Assembly: GCA_021396245.1 (NCBI GenBank)
Contig: WNYE01000089.1
Coordinates: 106,898-170,897 of the forward strand
DNA: 64,000 nucleotides
Source: Sporothrix humicola
Taxonomy: Eukaryota > Ascomycota > Sordariomycetes > Ophiostomatales > Ophiostomataceae
Reading direction: 5' to 3'
Part shown: positions 12,036 to 23,525 of the stretch, piece by piece
How the letters are laid out: each line of letters starts with the position of its first letter
Numbering within the stretch: the stretch's first letter is position 1
Program-made: the position numbers and the translations under genes
The notes under the pieces: generated by a model
What the model saw: the letters and a program-made list of their open reading frames with translations, nothing else
Database searches by the model: none
What the model was told of the DNA's origin: nothing

Positions 12036-14270
12036 GCAAAGTGAACATTTCCAACACCGTTCTTTGCCCGCAAAAGTGGTTGATATGAGAACCTTTGGGA
12101 CGGTTACAATGCATGTATCGTGGCCGGCACTTCTGTGCCGAGATGATCAGTCCATTTTCCGGCTTGATCCCACCTCACGAAAAGCAGCCGTCGCTCAACA
12201 AGTCTGACCCTTGGGCAGAGTATCATAGCCTCGAATGCCTTCTCGAAGTCCTTGAAGTTGAAGCAAAACGTGGCTGGAGAGGCGCATATCTGAGATATGA
12301 CAATACCTCACCGGTCACCCACACCTTTTCCGGGGTCAACTCAGAAGTCAGCGTTGAGTGGCAGACGTCGACGCGGATGCGGAGTTGCCTGCCGGGAGTC
12401 AGTTAGCTGGCCTGTTGAAAAGCAAGGGTTTCGTGCCCTTTGCTTTCTTATGCATATTTCTGCATTTTTCTGCTCTCCTTTGTATCTTTCGAGTCTTGTG
12501 CATTTATATATCACTTACCCCTGTCGATTCGTGTCCATCACAGACTGGCCTGGGCCATTCTATCGCTTGTGGATGTGCATGGTGGCGCACAAAGGGCTGG
12601 AACTCTTTGGATGAGCAGGGTCGCAATTGTCAATATCGATGGGGGATGTTGCGAATGCCATGGTGATGAGAGAAAGTTGTGGTCTCCTGGAGGACCCGTT
12701 CAGGGGCAGCACAAGGAAATGCAAGCAACGTCGCTCCTTCCTACAATTGATTAGAGTCTACGATAACTAAAGAAGTCACGACGGCCTTTGCTCTTTCCAT
12801 TTTTTTTTTTTTTTTAAACTCAAAACTTGTGTTGAATAGGGCAATTATGAATGATGGAAGGAGCGACCGTGGCACGGTTTTGTAAACATAAGGAGCGAAC
12901 AGACCTTCCACATACTTACATAGCTGTCAAATATTTTAATTCCAATCAAACTCCTCTAGTCTCTAAATGACACAAAGTCTTCTCCCTATCCCCTCTCAAA
13001 ACTATTTGAGGCCTCCCCCACCAACCACGATACCCGATGTTGTGCAGGACATGTTACATGCACATGCAGACAAGGTGACGACAATACGGTGTGAAAGACG
13101 CATGGTAAGTGCAGGACAAGCACATAAGAAAAACGCAACTCGGGGCTGGCATGGTCCTAGCCAAAAAGAAAGCAAGCTTGGTTTCAGGAACAGAAAAGGA
13201 TGGTGTGAAGAAGCAACGATATCAAGCCTCGAGTTATGTTGCGTGTGAAGCTCACCGAGAGATATGTCTTCAATTTTTTGACCAGACAGGGACCATACAG
13301 CCAAATAGATTCATACAGACCACATCCCTCGGACCAACCTAGCCATGCTTTCTTCTTGTCACCATGCAGTGGATGAGACACTTGAGAAGAGCTGAGGACC
13401 TTTCAAGTCCTCAAAGCTTTCTTCTTGGAAAAATACGACCTACATGCCTGCACGGTGAATCGCCGGATCAAGACAGTAGCCAGTCAAAATGCCCGGCAAT
13501 CCCCGTCGAAATACACTGTTGAGACCGCCAGGAGACTAGGACCTTCTTGATGATCAATCCTCGACGGAGTCATCTCCGCCACACGCTACATGGACAGCCA
13601 TCAAGTCAGAGCCAGACCTCATTCAGGAAGAGCTGAACGTCGAGGGCTGCACGGATGCACTCGGTCCCGGCTGATCACAGCCCTGGCCATATGCAGCCAC
13701 AAATTTCAAGAAAACCAACAGCAGACGCCACCATACATTCACATTCACAATGTCTTTGCTTTTCCTTTGCATCAAAATCCAAGTCCACCATTGCAAAGTT
13801 GACGACATTCGAGGGCAACAAAAGATTGGACAAGGTGAGGACAGTTTCACTTCTCACTTTCTTTTTTGTCTTCATTTTTTTCTGATATATGACATCGCGT
13901 CAGTATGGCGCACGGAGTATTGGCTTGGCCCTCTTCACCGGTCGTGTCTGTTGGTACTCACCGTTGTTGTGAATGTGCAGATGTGCAGCTGAAGGGCTGG
14001 AGGGAATGTCACACCTTGAATTTGAGCCCAAATGGCAAGGGAGAAGTGACCCTGGTCACCCAAAACCAATGGCATCCAAATCTTGGTTTCTCCGTGTATG
14101 GTATCCGAGATTGTGCACAGTATCAGGTCTCGGGCCGACATATAGGTTGACAACTACGGCGATGGCTAAAAGTGATATTAAACCAGGTACTGATCATCGA
14201 TATCGCGACTGTTGTCTTCAAGATTGTTCACATTTGGAGCACGTCTCACTCACTTTGAATTTCTGACACT
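12036..14270. other. Intergenic region without recognisable gene
   Basis: This is the 3' flank of the IMPACT-like gene and the 5' flank of the Zn2Cys6 gene. Composition is more mixed than in the pyrimidine-rich leaders. Short frames (up to 105 codons) show no domain. A T17-like run lies near 12800. A near-match to the recurrent TACTCCGTA/TACGGAGTA motif (CACGGAGTA) is at about 13911. I see no RNA gene. Confidence 0.5.
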
Positions 14271-14745
14271 ATGCAGGACAACAGGGAAACAAAAAAGGTC
14301 GCATCCACGATTAACTGTGGTGAATGCCGGAGGAGAAAGCAAAAGGTGGGTATCAGCCGACCATGGCCATCACAATAGACAACATCTAACATATATGCTT
14401 TTAGTGCAACCGAGAATGGCCCTGCAACCGTTGTCGTGGCAGAAATGTCCCACATCTTTGTCATTTTGAAAGCACCGCCATTGTGCGTGCTCAAGTCGGA
14501 AGAGGAGACCGGGCCCGATGCAAGCCTGGTCACGATGCTGGCCTCCAAAGGTATTTCATGGACAAGCTGATCCAGCACTACCTTGCCCATGTCAACCACC
14601 ACTATTGCACCCCCAGCAGGTTCTCGAGGAGTATGCACAGTGGTGGGAAGATCGTGAAAATCAAAATCTACTCTCGGTCGAGTCGAGTTGTCTGATTTTG
14701 CGTGTCTGTGCCCTTGCTACTCTGACGTTGCCACCTGAAACGAAG

Positions 14746-14765
14746 AAGGAAATCGAAGGAAATCG
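14746..14765 (+). repeat. 10-bp perfect tandem duplication in coding sequence
   Basis: AAGGAAATCG occurs twice back to back (14746-14755 and 14756-14765). Its extra copy moves the reading frame of the Zn2Cys6 gene by one. With a single copy the local translation reads ETKKEIEAGSNHPIEV in continuous frame with the downstream domain. Confidence 0.9.
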
Positions 14766-15140
14766 AGGCCGGATCGAACCATCCTATCGAGGTGCTATCT
14801 GAACGGCTTCATGATCAGGCCCAAGAACTCAAGACCATAGTCCTTTCCGAAAAAGGAGGTTTAATTCATGTCCAACAGTTGATGCTGTCCGTACAATGGT
14901 TCTGGTCCAAATCACAGCCGGACAAAGCCTGGGATAGCCTTGCAGAGGCCATCAAAGAAGCCCAAGACCAAGGTAGGATACTATCGACCGTCATATCATC
15001 AAGGCATCAACTAATTCATGTGCACCTTAAGGCCTTCATTTGGAAAACAGGCTAGAAGACTTGGACGAGGCAGGAAAAGAAGCAAGGCGCCGAACCTGGT
15101 ATATCCTTTACATCTGGGATTGGTAGGTCTTCCCACTCTA

Positions 15141-15194
15141 CAACAAACCACGATGTCAGTCTTCTGACAACAAACCAAGACGTCAGTCTTCTGA
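15141..15194 (+). repeat. 27-bp tandem duplication inside an intron
   Basis: Two adjacent 27-bp units (15141-15167 and 15168-15194) differ at two positions and lie wholly within the third intron of the Zn2Cys6 gene (15123-15203). Without one unit the intron would be 54 bp, the usual size in this window. Confidence 0.9.
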
Positions 15195-16407
15195 CAATGG
15201 CAGGCATTCTTCGGTGCTCTTTGACCGTCCTCTGCTTATTGATTATCGGACTTGCACAATCGCCGCACCCACAAGAAAACACAAAGCCGACCGTACAAGC
15301 ACGCTATCGCCTTTTGAATGTATGAACCTCCAAGGCGAACTGGCCTGCACCATTTTCCAGCGATGCGGGCATATCGCCACCCCTCTTCTGTCAGTTGACC
15401 ATTCTACGGCCGTGGAGATACAAGTCCGCTCAAGGTTGAGCAGGCTGCCTGCTTCATATGGCATGTCCAGTTCCAGCTCACAGTTCGATACGGATACGGA
15501 CGCCAAGCACGGCTGGCTGAGACCACAGCGCGTGTTTCTGCATACACTGGCGTACGTCATCATCGTCACCGTCCTCAGGCCTTACATTGTCAAGGCAGCT
15601 TCTTGCCAGTCACCAGAAGAGGCACTGGCCAGCAAACGAGGCCTCAAGACCGCCATCGGTCTCGTGCGGCTGGTCCAGGGCGTGTTGACGGGAGATGCAG
15701 GCTGTCTTGTTCCTGATAACATGGAACACAACTTTCTATCGTTTGCCGTCTCGAAGACGGCATCGATTTTGTGCGAGGCGGTCATGAACGATGCAGACAG
15801 GTCTCTCCCATGCCGGCCCGAGGTTCTTGACTGTATTGGCAGTGCCATGCACGTTCTCAGTCAGCTGTCTTTATCGGAAGCTAGTCTGTCCATCGCCACG
15901 ACGCAAGAGACTCTGCAAGAACTGGTCACGCAACTGTATTTCCATCTCCACCCCGAGGAAAAGGCGACAATTGCGCGAGGACAGGACGTTGACAGAAACA
16001 GACTTGTGTCCTCCCTACAAGCCCAACAGCGACAAGAACCACCGTTTTGTGAGACGTTCAACTCTCCCTCTCCTACTTGGCCACAGCCTGATGTGCAGCT
16101 TCAGCCTGGCTTTGGTCCAAGTATAGGTACGAACGGGAACGGAGCAGGACCTGCCCTTGGACCTCGTCTTGCCTCGCAGGTGGCACCTCCGCTCCAGCCG
16201 ACGGACCTGTGCCAGCCTGGCGAGACTATCGAGTCTATCATGCCTGGGCAGCCACAAGGCTTAGGCTCTTACGAGAGTTCGTTTAGTCCAGAGGCATCGC
16301 ACGTGAGCAGCTGGAGTCCGGACAGTCAGGCATCGTGGCCACCCTTGTTTGAAAGTCATGAGTATCTGGCTGTCCAAGGATGCATTTCCAACCTATCCTT
16401 ACAGTGA

Positions 16408-17961
16408 CGCCGATGGCGAGATTCTTTCCATCGTTGTCCGTTCATCTTTGGTGTTTTTCTTTTCTTTTCTTTTCTTGTTTCTTTTTTTTTTTTTGGTGCA
16501 ATTTAATTCCATTCTCCCCGTCATTTGATTGTTTATTTTGGCTAGTTTTGGCTGGATTTTGGATGGTGTTTACTTCTTTTTCAAAAGTGAATACGTATGT
16601 TGACAAAACCCTCCTTTTCTTGTCATTATTTTCTTTGAATTATTTTCAATCAAATCTCGAGTCTTCATTTCTCAATTCCTTTCGTTTTCTTTTCTTTCGT
16701 CAACCCGACTGCCCGTTTTCGAACCCTTTGCCCGGATAAACTCCCAAAACCAACGGACCAGAGCGAGAGATTCGCCGCGGACGTCGGGTGCTTCGCGCGG
16801 TCGCGCACACGAGGCGATCATCTTTCTCCAAATTTGCTCAGTACACAGACGGAGTCATCCAACTCAGCCCGGACTTCAATGCGGACTTTCAGCTGCCAAT
16901 TTCTCCAGTTCAGAGTTCTGGGGTGTAAAACGGTGAAAGCCGTACGTTTGTCGTGGGGTACCACGTGACCAGACTCGGCTTTTGTTCCTGCTTCGCTCCT
17001 GCTTCGCCCACACAGCTGTCCACCCCCCACCAACATGACGGCTTGCTTCGGTAAAACGTTTCCTACGATTGGCTGGCTGGAGACAAGGCCACCGACTGGC
17101 CTCGGTTCTGAGAAGAAAACTAGCGGTTTCCCGCAACCCCAAATCTGCAAATCTGCAGTGAGTCTCGGGTTCTTCCTGCCAAAATTTGCCATTTTTCGCT
17201 CTTCGCTTCCCTATGCCACAGTGGTCACAGGCACTGGCTCGGCGTCCACCGAAAAACGGCCACCAAAAAGAACCACCAAAAAAGAGTCCCCCAAAACGAC
17301 AGAAATAAAGACGTCACCACCTCTCCCACTTTTCGTTCAGTCCTCAAATACTCGACAACATTGAATTTCCAGACATTCGGACGGGTATTCCCTTGATTAA
17401 TTGCTCTTTGCAAGCTATCTACGCTATCAATTGACTGCTGGGTCCGTCGCTCAAACGAACGAAGACGACGTCAACAAAAGAAAACAAAACGCTCCACGAA
17501 AAAAGGGAAAAAACGAACGACGGAAAAGCTCCATTTTTGAAGCTTCGAGCTTGTCGCTTTTCGCGAGCGATCTCATTGGCCTCCTCGGCCCTTGGTTAAG
17601 CGTGGACAAGCGTGGGACAAGGGGCCTTTTTCTTTCGTTCTCCATTTTCCCTCCAGTTCCTCCACTTTGGACTTTTGGCACATTCCGGCTGCTTTTGCCC
17701 ACCTGTGACCAAGAAGAAGGAGAAGAAGAAACGAGTGTCTGGCCTTTGTCCAAATAGGAGAAGGGCGTCATGCAATAAATTTGCAGTTGCATTCTGACTC
17801 GACAATTCTTTCCCTAGTTTTACTTTTCCCAGAGCATTGGGAGTCGCATTGAAGTTTTTCGCGCAAAAACACGACAAGGATTTACACAGCATCCTTGTGA
17901 CTCTGCTATTTCGACCTTTTCGACAATACCCGAGAAACCACAAATCACAACACACCCCACA
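16408..17961. promoter_or_regulatory. Intergenic region with ETF-QO promoter
   Basis: The first 300 bp are T-rich 3' flank of the Zn2Cys6 gene. The rest is upstream of the ETF-QO start. It contains one CACGTG palindrome (16972-16977), two CCTCGG hexamers (17100-17105 and 17584-17589) and a CCAAT-type box in reverse (GATTGGCTGGCTGG near 17067). CCTCGG is the core bound by FarA/FarB fatty-acid regulators in Aspergillus, and ETF-QO serves beta-oxidation, so the link is plausible but unproven. No gene is recognised here. Confidence 0.45.
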
Positions 17962-20157
17962 ATGTTCACAGCTTCTGCATCCAGCGGCCCTGCCGTTGCG
18001 GTGCGTGTCTGCTGGAAGGCAGGCAGCCGCCGAGCAGTTGTCTCGTCCATGCACAGCTCGAGAAGCTCGACGTCAAACTCGAACTCGGCCTCGGGTCCGG
18101 CGCCGAACGGCGCAGTCCGGTGGAACAGCAGCTCGCTGCGGCGCACGGCCACTCCGGCCACCTCCTCTTCAATGTCATCTTCCAACTCTCGCAACACCCC
18201 CCGCTACAGCCACAACAGCACACAGGCCTCAAGGCGGCCACGGCTCGCTACTACCACCACCTCTTCCACCTCCACATACCTCACACAAACACGATTCTTC
18301 TCCGAGAGCCGGCGGCGGCGCATGGCCGATGTCGTCGAGGATGAGGACAGCTTCGACCCGCGGAGCATTGAGCGCGAGAGCGATATGGTGGACGTGTGCA
18401 TCATTGGCGGCGGCCCGGCCGGCCTGAGTGCGGCCATTCGGCTCAAGCAGCTGGCCACCGAGGCCGGCAACGAAGATTTCCGCGTCCTCTTACTCGAAAA
18501 GGCCGGCGAGATTGGCGCGCATACCATGTCCGGCGCCGTCATCCAGCCCGACGCCATCAACGACCTGATCCCCAACTGGCTCGACGAGGACAACCCGGAC
18601 CGCTTCGAGTTTGCGACGCCCGCCGGCAAGGACAGCATGAAGTTTTTGACAAAGACCATGGCCTTCCCGCTGCCGATCCCGCCCCAGATGCACAACGACG
18701 GCAACTACATTGTCTCGCTCAACCAGTATGTGAGCTGGCTGGGCGCGCGCGCCGAAGAGGCCGGCGTCGAGGTCTACCCCGGTTTCGCCGCCTCCGAAGT
18801 CCTGTATGCGCCCGACGGCAGCGTTTCCGGCGTGGCCACGAACGATGTGGGTATCGGCCGCGACGGCAAGCCCAAGGACTCGTTTGAGCGCGGCATGGAG
18901 TTCCACGCGCGCGTCACGCTCTTTGCCGAGGGCTGCCACGGCAGCCTGACCAAGCAGGTCATCAAGAAGTTCGACCTGCGCCGCGACAGCGACCCGCAGA
19001 CGTACGGTCTGGGCATCAAGGAGGTCTGGGAGGTGCGGCCCGAGGTGTTTGAAAAGGGCAAGATTGTGCACGCCATGGGCTACCCGCTGCCGTGGGACCT
19101 GTACGGCGGTGGCTTCATGTACCACTTTGGCGACAATTTAGTCACTCTCGGCCTCGTCACCTCGCTCGACTACAAGAACCCCTGGCTGTCGCCCTACAAC
19201 GAGTTCCAGAAAATGAAGCAGCACCCGCTGTTCCGCTCGGTGCTCGAGGGCGGCAAGTGCATCTCGTACGGCGCGCGCGCCATTATCGAGGGCGGCCTGC
19301 AGTCGATTCCCAAGGTGGCCTTCCCCGGCGGCGCCATCATTGGCGACTCGGCCGGCTTTGTCAATGTGCCCAAGATCAAGGGCACGCACAATGCCATGCG
19401 GTCGGGTATGCTGGCGGCCGAGGCGGCGTGGAATGCCCTGAACACGGGCGAGGCCGAGGCTGAGGCCGAGACGGCCACCGAGTCGGCTGCTGCCGAAAAC
19501 GAGGACGAGGATGGTCAGGTCCGCGGCGATACCGTCTTCCTCTACGAGTACGAAGAGTCGCTCCGCAAGTCCAAGATCTGGAAGGAGCTCAAGGAGGTCC
19601 GCAACATGCGGCCTTCGTTCCAGACGCCCCTCGGCATGTTCGGCGGCGTCCTGTACTCGGGCATCGAGGCCATTGTCCTCAAGGGCCGCATGCCCTGGAC
19701 CCTGCACCACAAGCACTCGGACCACGAGACCACCAAGCCCGCCAGCGCCTACAAGAAGATCGAGTACCCCAAGCCCGACGGCGAGATCACCTTTGACATT
19801 CTGACCAGCGTGTCGCGCACCGGCACCAACCACGAAGAGGACCAGCCCGTCCACCTGCAGGTCAAGGACTGGGAGAAGCACACGGCCGAGACGTACCCCG
19901 AGTTCCAGGGCCTCGAGAACCGCTTCTGCCCGGCCGGCGTGTACGAGTACATTGAGGACAACACCAAGCCTGAAGGCGTGCGCTTCCAGATTAACGCGCA
20001 AAAGTAAGTACAGTCCCCAGCATTTATATTGGTATATACACACGCTAACAACAACAGCTGCATTCACTGCAAGACGTGCGACATCAAGGCTCCCAAGCAG
20101 GACATCAACTGGCAAGTGCCCCAGGGCGGTGAGGGTCCAAAGTACTACATGACGTAG
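17962..20157 (+). CDS. CIR2: Electron transfer flavoprotein-ubiquinone oxidoreductase (mitochondrial)
   Basis: Two exons, 17962-20003 and 20058-20157 (54-bp intron, GTAAGT, branch CTAAC, CAG), give 713 aa. The enzyme passes electrons from ETF (fed by acyl-CoA and amino-acid dehydrogenases) to ubiquinone at the inner mitochondrial membrane. The first 120 residues are Ser/Thr/Arg-rich with no conserved core, fitting a long mitochondrial presequence. The FAD Rossmann motif GGGPAG is at 149-154; later blocks include GEIGAHTMSGAV, FAEGCHGSLTKQ and FVNVPKIKGTHNAMRSGMLA, all typical of ETF-QO. The 4Fe-4S ligands are C656, C682, C685 and C688 (CIHCKTC), the last three encoded by the short second exon. 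The protein ends GGEGPKYYMT. A Glu/Ala-rich insertion lies near 490-515. Length exceeds the usual 600-650 because of the presequence and this insert. Confidence in function is high. Confidence 0.95.
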
Positions 20158-23100
20158 GGGACCGACTGGATCGAAAACAAAAGAAAAAAAAATGAGAAAG
20201 AGGGGAAGGCGTTCATACACTTTTGTCTATTCATTTTGTTTACTGCTCAATTTTTTGGTTACATATTCTTGTTTACTCCGTACGCATATTCATATTGGAG
20301 ACCTTTCACGGTTGGCTATCTGTTTTGATAGAAAAAGAAAATATACGTTCACACTCATCACTCCAAAGATGGCCACCAATATCACGACGTACTTACTCTC
20401 ACAATACAACCGAGGCGCTGGTTTGTTGGTGACACGACGGCCACATGCAGGACTTTGTTTGCTGGGACGGACGAAAAGAAGAGGCGGTGGCGGCAAACAG
20501 ATACAATGCAGCTGTTCGGCCCTTTGATAGGACCTTTGCTGCTTCGTATCGAAAATGAAGAGAAATGGCAGGTTTAGCCTGGCCAGCCGCCCGTCGCCTT
20601 TCTTGCCTCTTTGCCTCTCAAGGCGGGTAGCCGCGTCCAGCCGCTGCGACGGGATACACGAAAATCAATAGGAGAAGCTCTCCGTTTGTTGCCTGTCTTC
20701 CAATAACGGAAAGCCACAGGAAGCCACAATAGGCAGCTGGTCAATAGCGCAGCTCTGGAGGCTGAAGGTCGTTTGCATCGGCCGTTGACTTGGGAGGAGG
20801 GATTTGTTTGCTGGCCGAGACGTCTAGAAGGATGAGAAGAAGAGAGGAAGAAAACGGAAGGGATGGCTTTCTGTTTGTCCAAACATGTTGAGAGCTGCAT
20901 ATGCATGATTGTTCCAAGAACAAGAAAGAAGAAGAGAGACGATGAGAGCCAATGAAATGCCCTGCAGACACACAGAAGTCAAGAGGCTGCAGAGCACAAA
21001 AGAATGAGTCACGATGCAGGACATTGAGAAGAGTTGTTGCATGAAAAGCGGTGGGAAAGTGTGGGAGGGCAAGGCTGGGAGTCGAAAGGAGGGAAGAGGT
21101 TGGAGGGGTAAAGAAGGCAAGAAAGTGTGTGCTTTCCTTTGACAGGGGCTTGCATCCAGCTTGCAGATGGCTTGCAGGTTGGTGCAGAGCCTCGGGCAAT
21201 TGCAGAAGAATAGTCTGCAAAGTACATGTACTTTCAAGGGGCGAAGGATTGGGAGAAAAGAAGAAAAGAAAACAAACAGAAAGTCAAGATATCGGCTGTG
21301 ACGGGTGACCTTCCACCCCTTTTTTCACGATAAGGGATGATAAAAAGGGGGTGATGACGAAAAGGACGGAAAAAAAAGGGAAAAGAACAGGAAAAAGAAA
21401 GAGAAGACCACGAGGATTCTAGTGGGAGAGAAAAAGAAACAAAAAACAAGCTGAGAGTCAAGTGACCAAGTGATAAAAAAAGAAAAAGAAGAAAAAGAGA
21501 AGATATCGTGGCTTCAAAAAGAAGCAAATATATTTGCATAGGCCGCGCGGAAGGATCTGTTTGTTTGGTGGCGAGTGAGAAGACGGTGAAAACAGAAGAA
21601 AAGACATCATGTTTTCGAGGATATCGTCGAGAGTCTTGTCAGAATAAACCAGCAACACATTCATGAAGTCAAGTTCATGAGCAGCTTTCCTTCTCTCTTT
21701 TCATCACCTTCATGATATTTCAGGGGAAAGAGCGTCCGTGATGCAATCACAACACAATGCAAGAGGTATCGGTACAAAACAGGAAGCAGCCTCTTTAGCT
21801 CTGAACTTTGGGCACCCAGAGCGGTAAGGAGCGCCCCTTTTCTGCATCCCTCCCCATGCCGTCGCAGTTGCAGGTCGTCGCCCAGGCAGCAGCTCTCACG
21901 ATGTGAGAGATGATGGGAAAGAGCGAGGGGGTGCGATTTGGTGGTTGAGCGAGGGCGCCTGCGCAACATCTAATTGGCTGCGCAAGCTTGCTCTGGTTCA
22001 AAACCAGCCCCTGGGCCAATCAGCGGATGCGACGGCCCTCCATCACAACAAACGGCAAAGACACCCAGACACCCCAGGGTGGGCCCCTGCCACAGCAACA
22101 CCACCCTTTCCATCCCCTGTTTCCTTCCTTCTTTGCGCCTTCCTGTGTGTTTTCTCCCCAGCACTTTGCATTTTTGCATTTTTTTCTTGCATTTTATTTA
22201 ATTCCCTTTTCATGGGGATCCCTACCCCAGGGACCACCAAAAGCCCCTGAAGCCCTGTGTTTTGGGGGGTATCTTCTCACTAATCCTAGATTGCAGTAGC
22301 TCCAACTGTCTTGTAAGACAAGTAAAACAAACAACGATGCATACGGAGTACATAAGAACAACAAAGCTCCCACTCGGCTCGTCGACTTGCGCCCTGGCTT
22401 CGGATGGAGCTTTGCGATAAGCTGTCAAAGAGCTACTATCTAATCGATCTCGACATTGACGTAGCTGCCTTTCACTTATTTGTTTGCGCAGTTGGGTCGA
22501 TCTTTTGTTTTAATTTTTCCTTCATCCATTGTTCTCAATCGCACGTGGTTCGTCACTTCCTTGTCAGCCACGGACCTCACCGGGGCGCACCTTCCTCATT
22601 TACACCGACCAACCTTCACCGGGAAGCTGCACACCGAGTCAACGACGACGGTCGCTCCTTCCGTTTTTCGCAAACAAGGCCATAGCCAAAAGGGACAATA
22701 ACAACAACAATAGATCTTCGGTGACCTTCCTCTCACTTCTCGCTCAAGCCCTCGAATCTCTCGCGCTCTCCTTTCTTTTCACCCAGACCTCAGATACACG
22801 ACCAACATAAAAAGGCTTCTGGCAACCAGCTCTCCCACCCCCTCGCCTTCTGCCTTTTTTTGTTGTCTCTGCATCTGCACCGACTCTCTCAACCCTTCGA
22901 CTGCACTTCGTCTATTCTCCGTTCGATCAACATTTCGATTTGCAGCAGGGCCGTCACAAGTGTTACCGGGAGCGAGAATAAACAGACGAAGCAAAACAAA
23001 GCAGCAAAGCGAAGCTTGTGCAAAAGTGATATCGTGATACATCCAAGACTTCTTTTTGAAGAAGCACACACCCCAAACTCTTCCAATCTCTACTTCACAA

Positions 23101-23525
23101 AGTCTCATTGGATCGAATCGCGAGAGCCCCATCTGCTCGATCCACCAACTTTTGAACAAAACAAACATTGTCGCCAGAGCTGCACTGTCGGGAGAGACAT
23201 TGACTTGTTTATCTCCCTCACTTCACTTCCTGGTAAGCTTTCATCTGTGCTTTTGTTTCGTGTTTCTTGTTTTCAGTTTCCTGCAATCGGATGCCTCGTC
23301 TGGTATATTTCCTGGTTGTCACGATGGGTGGTGGCCAAACTATCACGACTTTTGGGCTGCCTCAAGATATTCGCCACCTATCGACCTCGACCCGCCACTC
23401 CGCGCCACGGTTGCTATCATATATCAATTCGAGATGTCGACTGCTAACACTTTTATTGTTACACAGATTTTGTTCTCCTCTTCCTCTTTCCTTTTCGAAC
23501 CTTTTCCTCTTTTCCTCCCCACAAT
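20158..23525. other. Intergenic region and 5' leader of the TBP gene
   Basis: No gene is recognised between 20158 and about 22800. Purine-rich + strand at 20820-21500 gives only low-complexity frames. TACTCCGTA is at 20274-20282 and its complement TACGGAGTA at 22342-22350. A CACGTG is at 22542-22547. From about 22700 the sequence is C/T-rich and looks like the TBP leader. A likely 5'-UTR intron runs 23233-23466 (donor GTAAGC, branch TGCTAAC, acceptor ACACAG), ending 59 bases before the ATG. Confidence 0.5.
23233..23466 (+). other. Probable 5'-UTR intron of the TBP gene
   Basis: A strong donor (TG/GTAAGC at 23233), an ideal branch sequence (CTGCTAACAC about 20 bases from the end) and acceptor ACACAG (23461-23466) delimit 234 bp in the leader. 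Reading frames inside are not protein-like. This is inferred from splice signals only. Confidence 0.6.

Larger units (their letters stand above)
14271..16407 (+). pseudogene. Zn2Cys6 transcription-factor gene with two frameshifts
   Basis: ATG at 14271 starts exon 1 (14271-14345); an intron (14346-14404) splits the zinc cluster. Joined, it reads C-x2-C-x6-C-x5-C-x2-C-x8-C, a complete Zn2Cys6 motif. Homology-like coding then continues in the same frame to the CCCCC at 14610-14614. There it moves to the next frame (QQVLEEYAQWWED.., ..SCLILRVCAL..), then returns at a perfect 10-bp tandem duplication (14746-14765). After that the fungal-specific transcription-factor domain continues cleanly through introns 14973-15031 and 15123-15203 (GKEARRRTWYILYIWDW) to the stop at 16405-16407. 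As read, translation stops at 14693-14695. The C-terminal third is Pro/Ser/Gln-rich. It is either a recent pseudogene or a gene with assembly errors; a 10-bp duplication is an unlikely base-calling error. Target genes are unknown. Confidence 0.7.

Noticed and set aside
14173..14198. Upstream exon for the Zn2Cys6 gene starting MAKSDIKP
   Set aside because: The available donor leaves one extra base and would join out of frame with the zinc cluster; the ATG at 14271 needs no extra exon.
14483..14616. Alternative intron (GTGCGT..CCCAG, 134 bp) that would fix the first frameshift
   Set aside because: It removes a segment (YFMDKLIQHYLAHVNHHY) that looks like conserved coding sequence and does not fix the second frameshift.
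19138..20220. 360-codon antisense frame over ETF-QO
   Set aside because: Shadow of strong third-position G/C bias in the real gene; Leu/Val/Gly/Asp composition typical of such shadows.
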